In this document: one piece after another, positions 1 to 6,320 of the stretch
Numbering within the stretch: position 1 is the first letter of the stretch
How the letters are laid out: every line of letters starts with the position of its first letter
Assembly (NCBI GenBank): GCA_010027395.1
Contig: RGVD01000074.1
Location: 1 to 11,146 of the forward strand
Origin: Bacteroidota bacterium
Lineage (GTDB): Bacteria; Bacteroidota; Bacteroidia; UKL13-3
Direction: 5' to 3'
DNA length: 11,146 bases
Position numbers and translations under genes: made by a program
The notes under the pieces: model-generated
Databases searched by the model: none
What the model was told of the DNA's origin: nothing
The model's input: the letters and a program-made list of their open reading frames with translations, nothing else

Positions 1-39
1 CTCCGTTAGCTAACGGAGGGAATGCATCCGTTTTCAAAC
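1..39 (+). repeat. Palindromic repeat unit, left copy (cut by window edge)
   Basis: Bases 1-18 are a perfect palindrome (CTCCGTTAG/CTAACGGAG). It is followed by GGGAA and then CGTTTTCAAA at 29-38. The 39 bases match 915-953 at 35 of 39 positions in the same orientation, with differences at unit positions 5, 6, 23 and 28. The other plus-oriented copies begin with an ACATCCCCCTGCCC arm. Here that arm would lie left of the window, so this copy is probably truncated by the edge. Confidence 0.8.
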
Positions 40-52
40 TGAGTTTAGGGAT

Positions 53-159
53 ATATTTGAGCCAAAGGCTAAACTTTTTCAGATGAGGAATTGAAAATAT
101 AGGGGAAGCTATTGGGCTGGAATTCCCACTTTGAAGGGGGACAAAGGGGGATGTTTACG
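53..159 (-). repeat. First of two tandem ~108-bp repeats ending in a palindromic unit
   Basis: This 107-base copy matches 181-289 at about 99 of 109 aligned positions (8 mismatches, 2 single-base gaps by hand alignment). The copies are 21 bases apart. The last ~39 bases (121-159) hold the GC-rich unit read on the minus strand: an imperfect CCCACTTTGAAGGGGG hairpin, then AGGGGGATGT. That is the reverse complement of the ACATCCCCCT...CTTCAAAG core seen right of the nuclease gene. The remainder shares TAAACTTTT(T)TCAG with 198-213 and 785-800. No coding potential is visible. Confidence 0.85.
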
Positions 160-180
160 TTTTTAAAAAATATTTCTAAC

Positions 181-289
181 ATATTTGAGCCAAAGGCTAA
201 ACTTTTATCAGGATGAAAAATTGAAAATATAGGAGAAGCAAGTGGGTTGGAATTCCCCCTTTGAAGGGGGACTAAGGGGGATGTTTACG
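181..289 (-). repeat. Second tandem ~108-bp repeat; left inverted arm next to the DUF559 gene
   Basis: This is the second copy of the unit at 53-159. It contains a hairpin at 255-270 (CCCCCTT, 2-base loop, AAGGGGG) followed by AGGGGGATGT at 275-284. Bases 255-284 are the inverted counterpart of 807-834: the reverse complement of the right copy agrees except for a two-base length difference and the short variable joint between the G tracts. The DUF559 gene starts 26 bases after this copy ends. Confidence 0.85.
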
Positions 290-315
290 ACAGTTAACAC
301 CAAATAATTTCACCA

Positions 316-696
316 ATGAAAAACAAAATAATTCCATATAACAAAGACCTAAAAAACTTAGCAAGAGATCTAAGAAAAAAGAGAATCTTAAGCGAAGTGT
401 TGCTATGGAAACAACTCAAAGGGAAAGCATTGGGTTATGAGTTTCATCGTCAAGTTCCAATGCTTGATTATATTGTTGATTTTTATTGTCATGAATTGAT
501 GTTAGCGATAGAAATTGATGGCATATCTCATGATAATGATGATGCCATTAAACACGACTCTTTAAGGCAAGGCAGATTAGAGGAACATGGCGTTACTTTT
601 TTTAGATGCAAGGATTTAGAGGTAAAGCAGGATATAAACAATGTTATTTTGAAAATTGAGGAGATAATTTGGCAAATAGAAAATACATCCCTTTGA
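316..696 (+). CDS. DUF559 / Vsr-like endonuclease domain protein
   Basis: This 126-residue protein is a single-domain DUF559 member. The family is placed with Vsr and MutH-like nucleases in the PD-(D/E)XK superfamily, and its members are predicted rather than proven DNA endonucleases. Family hallmarks are visible: an N-terminal helix with SEVLLWKQLK (26-35), GYEFHRQVP (40-48), then YIVDFYC (52-58) and LAIEIDGISH (63-72). D55, E66 and D68 are the likely metal-binding acidic residues. The family pattern H-DxxRQxxLE..GVTFFR follows (80-97), so the catalytic core looks intact and the length is normal for the family. No signal peptide or membrane segment is seen, so it should be cytoplasmic. ATG 316 is the first start in frame; no clear Shine-Dalgarno or promoter is seen. 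The gene stands alone among inverted palindromic repeats, and its last codons and stop (682-696) fall in a degenerate repeat copy. Its target and role are unknown. Confidence 0.85.
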   Translation: MKNKIIPYNKDLKNLARDLRKKRILSEVLLWKQLKGKALGYEFHRQVPMLDYIVDFYCHELMLAIEIDGISHDNDDAIKHDSLRQGRLEEHGVTFFRCKDLEVKQDINNVILKIEEIIWQIENTSL

Positions 697-718
697 CCTT
701 AGTTAATTCGTTTTCAAA
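682..718 (+). repeat. Degenerate repeat unit overlapping the 3' end of the DUF559 gene
   Basis: ACATCCC at 684-690 and CGTTTTCAAA at 709-718 match the two ends of the plus-oriented units at 807-857 and 902-953. The GC-rich palindromic middle is eroded (CTTTGACCTTAG). The last residues of the nuclease (NTSL) and its TGA stop are read from the ACATCCC arm. This is a by-eye match over short blocks, so it is less certain than the other copies. Confidence 0.5.
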
Positions 719-806
719 AATGAAATTATGTACGAACTATAATTGTAAACTAAAAACTAATAACAGGATTAATAGAATAAACTGTAAACTTTTTTCAGGA
801 CGAGTC

Positions 807-857
807 ACATCCCCCTGCCCCCCTTCAAAGGGGGAATAGATACGTTTTCAGAACTGA
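807..857 (+). repeat. Palindromic repeat unit, right inverted arm
   Basis: The order is ACATCCCCCTGCCC (807-820), the palindromic core CCCTTCAAAGGG (821-832; with its flanks a CCCCCTT/AAGGGGG hairpin), GGAATAGATA, then CGTTTTCAGAACTGA (843-857). The ACATCCCCC arm and hairpin are inverted relative to 255-284, so the nuclease gene lies in a ~580-bp interval (255-834) with inverted ends. The tail matches 29-42, and the lead sequence TAAACTTTTTTCAGGA (785-800) matches 198-213 in direct orientation. Confidence 0.8.
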
Positions 858-901
858 TTTTTAGAAAATATCGAACTATACCCTTTTGTGATAATCCGAT
901 T

Positions 902-953
902 ACATCCCCCTGCCCTCCTATAGCTAACGGAGGGAAGGCATTCGTTTTCAAAC
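902..953 (+). repeat. Palindromic repeat unit, far right copy
   Basis: The same ACATCCCCCTGCCC arm (902-915) is followed by a different stem, an imperfect palindrome CTCCTATAGCTAACGGAG (915-932), then GGGAAGGCATT and CGTTTTCAAAC (943-953). The arm and tail match the copy at 807-857. The stem and tail match the copy at 1-39 at 35 of 39 positions. The copies thus share outer arms but carry two different palindromic stems (CTTCAAAG type and TAGCTAACGG type). Confidence 0.8.
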
Positions 954-982
954 AAAAATAATCTAACAATTTCTATATTAGA

Positions 983-1042
983 AAAGATGCTTCGTGCCTC
1001 AGCATGATGATTGCAAATCAATAAGTAAAGATGCTTCGTGCC
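983..1042 (+). repeat. Pair of 16-bp direct repeats (AAAGATGCTTCGTGCC)
   Basis: AAAGATGCTTCGTGCC occurs exactly at 983-998 and 1027-1042, starts 44 bases apart. Each copy is followed by a related A-rich/CATGA stretch (CAGCATGATG and ATACATGACG). From memory, similar 'agatgcttcgt.cctcagcatgac' blocks are scattered in many Bacteroidota genomes. I have no evidence for a function. Together with 697-982 this fills the gene-free gap before the peptidase. Confidence 0.75.
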
Positions 1043-1102
1043 AATACATGACGGAAGTGGAAACAATATGAAAATTAGATATTATTACAATCCACCAGCC
1101 CA

Positions 1103-1134
1103 TTTGTACATATAAGCCTCCTAACTTATATTCG
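1103..1134 (+). promoter_or_regulatory. Possible Bacteroidota-type promoter for the S46 peptidase
   Basis: TTTG at 1103-1106 and TATATTCG at 1127-1134 are 20 bases apart. This fits the Bacteroidota sigma-ABfr pattern TTTG-N(~20)-TAnnTTTG with one mismatch in the -7 box. The -7 box ends only six bases before the ATG at 1141, so a transcript from here would be nearly leaderless. Either the mRNA is leaderless, the true promoter lies further upstream, or this match is chance. Confidence 0.35.
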
Positions 1135-1140
1135 CCCCAT

Positions 1141-3297
1141 ATGAAAAAATCAATCAGTACGCTTGTTGCCTTGTTTATTAGTTTATTATTTTTAAACAAT
1201 AAAACTGACGAGGGAATGTTTCCTTTATCTGAACTGAAAAATGTGGACTTACAAAAGGTAGGCCTTAAAATACAACCCGTTGATTTATACAACCCCAACG
1301 GAATTAGTATAATGGATGCCATTGTGAGAGTTGGCGGATGCACAGGTTCATTTATTTCTGAGGATGGATTGATTATTACGAATCACCATTGTGCATTTAG
1401 TTATGTAGCCGCAATTAGCGACACAAGCCATGATTATATCAACAAGGGTTTTTTAGCTAAAAACCGAAGTGAAGAGGCCTCTGCCAAAGGACTTGTATGC
1501 AAAATTACTGCTAGCTATGAGGATGTTTCGGGCAAAGTTCTTCAAGGCACTCAGAGCACTAACGACCCTATGGATAGACTAGGCATTATTTCGAGAAACA
1601 TAAGGGCTATTACGGAAAGCGAAAATAAAGCCAATAAAGATCTACAATGCGAAATTTCAGAAATGTTTACAGGCAGAACCTATGTTTTGTTTAGATACAA
1701 ACTACTCAAAGATGTTCGATTGGTGTATGTGCCTGCAAGAAGCATTGGTGAATATGGTGGCGAAAAAGACAATTGGGTGTGGCCGCGTCATTCAGGCGAT
1801 TTTGCCATTCTAAGGGCCTACGTTGCACCTAATGGAAATTCGGCAGACTATGCAGTAAACAATGTGGCCTACAAGCCTATCAAACACTTGAAAATAAATC
1901 CGAAGGGAGTTAAAGAAAATGACTTTGTGTTTATCTTGGGTTATCCTGGAAAAACATTCAGACATCAGCCAGCTTCGTTTTACAAATATCATGAGCAATA
2001 CATGTTGAAATACATAAGTGATTTATATGATTGGCAAATTGAAAAAATGGAAGAGCTAAGCAAAGGCAATCGCAGCATGGAAATAAAATATTCAGCCAAA
2101 ATAAAATCATTGGCCAATGTTACTAAAAATTATAAAGGCAAATTGCAAGGATTTAGGAGAAGTAAACTAACCGCACAAAAATTTGAAGACGAAAAAGCAT
2201 TAGAGGCATTTATAGAAAAAGATGAAAAACTAAATGCACAATATGGTGGGATAATACATAGAATCAATGTGGTGTATGACGATATTATTAATTATGCCCC
2301 ACGTAATTTATGGTATGACCAAATCTATTCGGTTGCGCCTGTTTTAAATATTGCAGCAACGATTGATAATTACAGAAATATTTACAACAAATTAAAAACA
2401 GACTCTGAAAGAGCGAATTTTAAAGACAAGCAATGGCAGCGAATTAAGAATGCAGTGTATGCTCAAACAGCCAAGTTTGATGAGACTTTTGAAATAGCAG
2501 CCATCGAAAAAATGATGATGGATGCCTCTTCATTCAACGCAAATAATGAAATAAAAGCAGTAAATAATTTCAAAGCCAAATGCAAAGATGATGCAGCCTT
2601 GAAAGCTAAAATTGCAAAGATGTATGCTAAGTCGAAATTGAAAGATGCAGCCTATATTACCAATTTGGTGAATACAGATTTAGATAAATTATTTAAAATG
2701 AATGATGACTTGATTAAGTTTGCTTCAGAACTAAATGTTGAATTAAATTTCCACGATGAGGAGGACCGCAAACGTGAGGGTGAATTGAACCAACTGATGG
2801 CTAAATATGTGGATGTAAAATCTCTGTTCAAGCAAAAACAATTTATACCTGATGCCAATGCTACCTTGCGTTTTACCTACGGCACTGTAAAAGGTTATTA
2901 TCCTAATGATGCAGATTATAACCAACCTTTCACTACCCTAAAAGGTGTAATAGAAAAAGAAGATGGTATTGATTACGAGTTGTTGCAAATTGTAAAAGAC
3001 TTATATGCAAATAAAGATTATGGAAGTTTGATGCACCCTGATTTAGGTGATTTGCCTATTAATTTTTTATATAATCTAGACACAACTGGAGGTAATAGTG
3101 GAAGTCCTGTTATGAATGCTTATGGAGAATTAATTGGGGTAAACTTTGATAGGGCATATACTGCTACCATAAACGATTATGCTTGGAATGAAAGTTACAG
3201 CCGATCGGTTGGATGCGATATCCGTTATGTTTTATGGGTAATACAAAAGGTGGCTAAAGCTGAATATCTGATAGATGAAATGGGAGTAAAACTATAA
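1141..3297 (+). CDS. dpp11: S46 family dipeptidyl-peptidase, DPP11 (Asp/Glu-specific) type
   Basis: This 718-residue serine exopeptidase has full length for peptidase family S46 (DPP7, DPP11, DAP BII), which removes dipeptides from the N-terminus of periplasmic oligopeptides. A hydrophobic signal peptide covers about residues 1-20, and the mature part opens with the family's DEGMF. The chymotrypsin-like triad is visible: His83 in TNHHC (80-84), Asp220 in WPRHSGDF, and Ser653 in GGNSGSPV (650-657). N211-W212 and D670 match residues that anchor the substrate's free amino group in the family. In Porphyromonas DPP11 the residue 18 after the catalytic Ser is Arg673 and dictates acidic P1 specificity; DPP7 has Gly there. 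The equivalent here is R671 (NFDR), so cleavage after Xaa-Asp/Glu is inferred. The helical insert between Asp and Ser is Lys-rich. There is no T9SS tail, which suggests a soluble periplasmic enzyme. The gene is monocistronic and convergent with the glycosyltransferase unit. Confidence 0.93.
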   Translation: MKKSISTLVALFISLLFLNNKTDEGMFPLSELKNVDLQKVGLKIQPVDLYNPNGISIMDAIVRVGGCTGSFISEDGLIITNHHCAFSYVAAISDTSHDYINKGFLAKNRSEEASAKGLVCKITASYEDVSGKVLQGTQSTNDPMDRLGIISRNIRAITESENKANKDLQCEISEMFTGRTYVLFRYKLLKDVRLVYVPARSIGEYGGEKDNWVWPRHSGDFAILRAYVAPNGNSADYAVNNVAYKPIKHLKINPKGVKENDFVFILGYPGKTFRHQPASFYKYHEQYMLKYISDLYDWQIEKMEELSKGNRSMEIKYSAKIKSLANVTKNYKGKLQGFRRSKLTAQKFEDEKALEAFIEKDEKLNAQYGGIIHRINVVYDDIINYAPRNLWYDQIYSVAPVLNIAATIDNYRNIYNKLKTDSERANFKDKQWQRIKNAVYAQTAKFDETFEIAAIEKMMMDASSFNANNEIKAVNNFKAKCKDDAALKAKIAKMYAKSKLKDAAYITNLVNTDLDKLFKMNDDLIKFASELNVELNFHDEEDRKREGELNQLMAKYVDVKSLFKQKQFIPDANATLRFTYGTVKGYYPNDADYNQPFTTLKGVIEKEDGIDYELLQIVKDLYANKDYGSLMHPDLGDLPINFLYNLDTTGGNSGSPVMNAYGELIGVNFDRAYTATINDYAWNESYSRSVGCDIRYVLWVIQKVAKAEYLIDEMGVKL

Positions 3298-3338
3298 GCT
3301 ATCGCAACAAAATTACTCGACACATTGTTTAGTCTGTT

Positions 3339-3425
3339 GAACCCCTTCGGGGTTCTGCATATTTCTTTGATATATAGCCGCAGGTTTCACCTGCGGCTAT
3401 AATTATTTTACCCCTTCGGGGTAAA
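3339..3425. repeat. Three-hairpin palindromic cluster, possible bidirectional terminator
   Basis: Three perfect hairpins, each with a TTC loop, lie in the convergent gap. H1 is 3339-3355 (GAACCCC/GGGGTTC, 7-bp stem). H2 is 3373-3401 (13-bp stem, arms TATAGCCGCAGGT and its complement). H3 is 3407-3425 (TTTACCCC/GGGGTAAA, 8-bp stem). H1 and H3 share the core CCCCTTCGGGG and flank H2, so the whole block is roughly symmetric. It starts 42 bases after the peptidase stop and could end transcription from both sides, but no long T-run follows the stems. I recall similar 'accccttcggggt ... ggtttcacc' blocks as dispersed repeats in Bacteroidota, so a REP-like repeat is at least as likely as a dedicated terminator. 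Confidence 0.75.
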
Positions 3426-3440
3426 CAAACTTTAGGATTG

Positions 3441-3464
3441 TTGTGGTGTCGGGTGTTTCCACCC
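3441..3464. repeat. Small GGTGTCG hairpin
   Basis: TTGTGGTGTC (3441-3450) precedes a 5-bp stem GGGTG/CACCC with a TTTC loop (3451-3464). The TTGxTGGTGTCG-like lead resembles 6321-6331. It may be a worn copy of the same dispersed repeat or an accessory terminator stem for the minus-strand unit. The rest of the gap, 3465-3550, shows no recognisable feature. Confidence 0.4.
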
Positions 3465-3550
3465 AATTATATTAATGAACCATGATTTAGGGAAGCAATT
3501 CTCTACATCATAAAAAAAGTCTTTTAACGCAGAAATACTGTAAAGGTGGA

Positions 3551-4297
3551 CTAATTCATTTCTTTCAATTTCTTGTATTTCAGATAGACTTCATAAGCAG
3601 TAAGTTTGGCTATGATAAAACCATATTTGCCATCTAAAAAACCAAGCTTGAAAATATAATCCCTTACAAATCGGAAGCAAGGGCTGATTATTATTTTAAA
3701 CCAAGAAGATTTTTTTCCTTTTTTCTTGTAGGCTTTTGCGGCAATGTCTGAAAAGTATTCAATTTTATTTTGATGCTCCTCCACAGATTTATATGACCAA
3801 TGTAAGATATTACCCTCAATTTTTTGAACGATAGCTTGTTCTTGCATTTCAAAAACATCATGCGGATTTAAACCACCCCATTTACCATTTCTTGAATCCC
3901 ATAAACGCAATTTCACATCGCTTTTCCAAGCACCATGATTAATCCATTTGCCAACATAATTGTTATACCTGTTGATAGCATACCCATCAGATATGCGATT
4001 ATGTTTAATCTTTATTATTTCCTTTTCTAGTTTTTCGTCAATGGCTTCATCAGCATCAAGTGATAAGATAAAAGGATTCTTAGCTTGGGTAATGGCAAAA
4101 TTCTTTTGCTCGATATGTCCAAGAAATTTTTGAAGTATAACCCTAGCTCCTAATTTTTCAGCTATCTCTCGGGTCTTATCTGTCGAAAAAGAATCAACAA
4201 CAACCACATCATCTGCAATATTCTTTACTGAGTTTAAACACCTTTCGATATTTGACTCTTCATTATAAGTAATAACAACTACACTTAACTTCTCCAT
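3551..4297 (-). CDS. Family 2 glycosyltransferase, WaaE/KdtX-like
   Basis: This 248-residue GT-A fold glycosyltransferase starts with the family's LSVVVITYNEESNIERCLNSV (4-24) and a nucleotide-sugar binding stretch DDVVVVDSFSTDKTREIAEKLGA (29-51). A DxD-type metal/nucleotide motif, LDADE, lies at 80-84. The later block KLRLWDSRNGKWGGLNPHD (129-147) resembles the acceptor region of the WaaE/KdtX group, which adds sugars to LPS core; here it suggests transfer of a hexose to an envelope glycan, with donor and acceptor unknown. The C-terminal ~50 residues are basic and hydrophobic (FKIIISPCFRFVRDYIFKLG), which suggests association with the inner face of the cytoplasmic membrane. Its ATG overlaps the TAA of the upstream glycosyltransferase by one base (TAATG), so the two are likely translationally coupled. 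It is the last gene of the minus-strand unit. Confidence 0.88.
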   Translation of the reverse strand: MEKLSVVVITYNEESNIERCLNSVKNIADDVVVVDSFSTDKTREIAEKLGARVILQKFLGHIEQKNFAITQAKNPFILSLDADEAIDEKLEKEIIKIKHNRISDGYAINRYNNYVGKWINHGAWKSDVKLRLWDSRNGKWGGLNPHDVFEMQEQAIVQKIEGNILHWSYKSVEEHQNKIEYFSDIAAKAYKKKGKKSSWFKIIISPCFRFVRDYIFKLGFLDGKYGFIIAKLTAYEVYLKYKKLKEMN

Positions 4298-5196
4298 TAG
4301 GAAATTGAAATATAAAAAGCCCTTAGTTTAGCAAAGAAATAAGCTACATTTTTCTTAAACAACAATGGTTTATCAGAATTAAATTCTTCTCCTAAACGCA
4401 ACACACTTTTATAGAAATAAGATGATGGAATACCCCATTTTTTAGCAAACTGCTTTCTACCATTATTTTTAATAACCCTACCTGTTGAGCGAGATTGAAA
4501 ATGATATACCAAACTGCTGCCAATACCTTGATAATGCCTAACCCCTGATTGCCACAATTTCATGGCAAAATCAGGATCGGAATACATTCCTGGGCTAAAT
4601 TCAACACTATATCCTCCTACTTTTTGCCAAATACTTTTATGAACAACTGAAGGTGGCCAAGAAGCACCGAACCAATCTTTCTTGTTGGTTGAAGCTGCAA
4701 AGGCATCCAAACCAGCTTTATCAAAATCAGCAGGAGTGCGACCAAAATCATGTGGAGCAATGGCGCAGCTATTTGAAGATGCAACAGGCTCTATCATGGT
4801 TCCTGATAAGTAGAAATTATTATTTGGTAAACCTTTGATACAATCATATAAGGGTTTATCCCAGTGCTTGCATACATACATATCGTCATTCAAAAATACA
4901 ATGTAATTTGTTTTAGCCAATGCTGCCATCGCATTTACGGAGTAGCAAACCCCGGCATTGTTGACAGAGTATGTATAATCTATGTTTTGACTTTTTATCC
5001 AATCTATTGTTCCATCCACACCCTCATTTACATGCACTATGATTTGATGAGCAAAATAAGAGTTTTCTCTTACTGACTGAATGCAGCATTTGAGCATATC
5101 TAAATTATTCCAACTGGGAATTATAATAGAAAAAAGGGCTTCGCTATTTTGCTCAGAAAGGGGATAAAAACTAATATTTATCTTTGAAAAAGGCAT
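4297..5196 (-). CDS. Family 2 (GT-A) glycosyltransferase
   Basis: This 299-residue glycosyltransferase begins with FSIIIPSWNNLDMLKCCIQSV (22-42), the N-terminal strand and loop of GT2 enzymes that bind the nucleotide sugar. The metal-binding motif is FLNDDM (101-106). A later GGYSVEFSPGMYSDPDFAMKLW (194-215) carries the acidic SDPDF element typical of the acceptor and catalytic-base region. It has no signal peptide and no clear multi-span membrane region; the C-terminus (KKNVAYFFAKLRAFYISIS) is aromatic and basic and could touch the membrane. The overall pattern is like rhamnosyl-type or capsule/O-antigen transferases, but donor and acceptor cannot be read from sequence. The gene starts 18 bases after the stop of the T9SS cargo gene and shares one base with the next glycosyltransferase, which argues for one transcript. 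Confidence 0.87.
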   Translation of the reverse strand: MPFSKINISFYPLSEQNSEALFSIIIPSWNNLDMLKCCIQSVRENSYFAHQIIVHVNEGVDGTIDWIKSQNIDYTYSVNNAGVCYSVNAMAALAKTNYIVFLNDDMYVCKHWDKPLYDCIKGLPNNNFYLSGTMIEPVASSNSCAIAPHDFGRTPADFDKAGLDAFAASTNKKDWFGASWPPSVVHKSIWQKVGGYSVEFSPGMYSDPDFAMKLWQSGVRHYQGIGSSLVYHFQSRSTGRVIKNNGRKQFAKKWGIPSSYFYKSVLRLGEEFNSDKPLLFKKNVAYFFAKLRAFYISIS

Positions 5197-5214
5197 TGAG
5201 GCAAAGAAAGCGAT

Positions 5215-6273
5215 TTAGCGGTTATGAACAAAGGTTTTGGTAATGCAATTCTCATCTGATGTTATCAAGCTCAAGTGATAAAGCCCTTCGGGTAAAGAAC
5301 CAATATCTATTTTAGAGCTGAAAGAATCCTCTTGAACTTTTATACCGATCGAATTATGTATGCTGTATTTTTCAAATTCGAGATTACCGTGTTCGATATG
5401 TAAAAGTCCTTCACTTGGATTTGGAAAAACATTTATTAATTTAACATCAACATCAGGTATATAGGCTGCACCTTGTGATGAATTAATCAAATAGGATAAG
5501 CTTAAAAGCTTTCCATTCACTTTGGCTTGCGCAACATAGTAACCTTTTTTATACACCCACCAAGTATAAGTGGTATCGGTATTTACAAGAGTATTTCCAC
5601 CTGGAATAGGAATATTTAATGGTTCGTAAATGCCTGATGTTTTATCCCTACCATAAAACATATAAATGGGTTGCTGAGTGCTTCTAACTCTCAAAGTTTG
5701 CTCGTACGTACCCTTGGGTGTTATAAGCAGTCCACTTGCATCGACAAGGGTATGAAAAAACACTTTTATATCCGTTTTCAAACTATCATACAAAGGATTA
5801 TTGAGGCCTAATTCAGAAACACTTTGAATGGTTGAGGCACTCAATGAATCTCTCACTTCAGATAAATAGCTCAATGGAAATGGGTATTGATTGATAAGAT
5901 TTTTTATAGTTGTTGTGGTATCAGTAAAACTTCCTACATTCATAAAGGCATTTACCCCATCTGCATCCACCTTCAAATAATTAATACTAGCATTAGTGAC
6001 TTGTACTAGATTACATCCTACAGGTTTGTTTAAATAATTAGTGGTATCCTCAAATAAAACAGAATCTATTTGATGATTTTTAACATTAGTAGAAAAGTTC
6101 CAAATATTGCTAGGACCAGTTAATCTAAATTTTATTTTCGAGGAGGGAGTAGTATCCGTTTGATAGGTATACCATTGATTGGCATAAGCAAAATCAGCTC
6201 GGGTAAAAACTTGAGCTGAAATGTTTGTATAAATCAAAAAAACAATCAGTAGTATAAAAAGTAATCTTTTCAT
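5215..6273 (-). CDS. Secreted protein with T9SS type A C-terminal sorting domain
   Basis: This protein has about 352 residues. A signal peptide is clear at MKRLLFILLIVFLIYTNISAQ (cut after NISA or AQ), so ATG 6273 is preferred. In-frame ATGs at 6279 and 6291 would add 2 or 6 residues ahead of the basic n-region. The last ~78 residues match the Por secretion (type IX) sorting domain, type A: VKLINVFPNPSEG with the PNP motif near residue 285, a beta-rich middle, GSLPEGLYHLSLIT, and the ending TKTFVHNR. Proteins with this tail cross the outer membrane by T9SS; the tail is removed and the protein is usually attached to A-type LPS. The ~250-residue body is Thr/Ser/Asn-rich, beta-type and not recognised, so its function is unknown. 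It heads the minus-strand unit with two glycosyltransferases. Its promoter should lie in 6292-6572, but I see no convincing box. Confidence 0.88.
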   Translation of the reverse strand: MKRLLFILLIVFLIYTNISAQVFTRADFAYANQWYTYQTDTTPSSKIKFRLTGPSNIWNFSTNVKNHQIDSVLFEDTTNYLNKPVGCNLVQVTNASINYLKVDADGVNAFMNVGSFTDTTTTIKNLINQYPFPLSYLSEVRDSLSASTIQSVSELGLNNPLYDSLKTDIKVFFHTLVDASGLLITPKGTYEQTLRVRSTQQPIYMFYGRDKTSGIYEPLNIPIPGGNTLVNTDTTYTWWVYKKGYYVAQAKVNGKLLSLSYLINSSQGAAYIPDVDVKLINVFPNPSEGLLHIEHGNLEFEKYSIHNSIGIKVQEDSFSSKIDIGSLPEGLYHLSLITSDENCITKTFVHNR

Positions 6274-6320
6274 TTGCATGGCAAGATACATTTTTTGCCA
6301 ATATTGACGTCCTTCCTATT

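Noticed and set aside
1..289. Insertion sequence with terminal repeats
   Set aside because: No transposase of a known family is present. The nuclease lacks DDE or HUH transposase motifs, and no target-site duplication could be identified, so I report repeats and a nuclease rather than an IS.
848..1066. Minus-strand open frame of 72 codons
   Set aside because: It is made largely of the repeat units at 902-953 and the 16-bp repeats. It matches no protein family I know and starts in noncoding repeat sequence.
999..1343. Minus-strand open frame of 114 codons
   Set aside because: It overlaps the promoter region and the signal peptide and His-loop coding of the S46 peptidase. Its composition is unlike a real protein, so it is a shadow frame.
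6274..6291. Upstream start codons (6279, 6291) for the T9SS cargo gene
   Set aside because: They add MYLAMQ before a classical signal peptide that begins MKRLL. They remain possible but are less likely.
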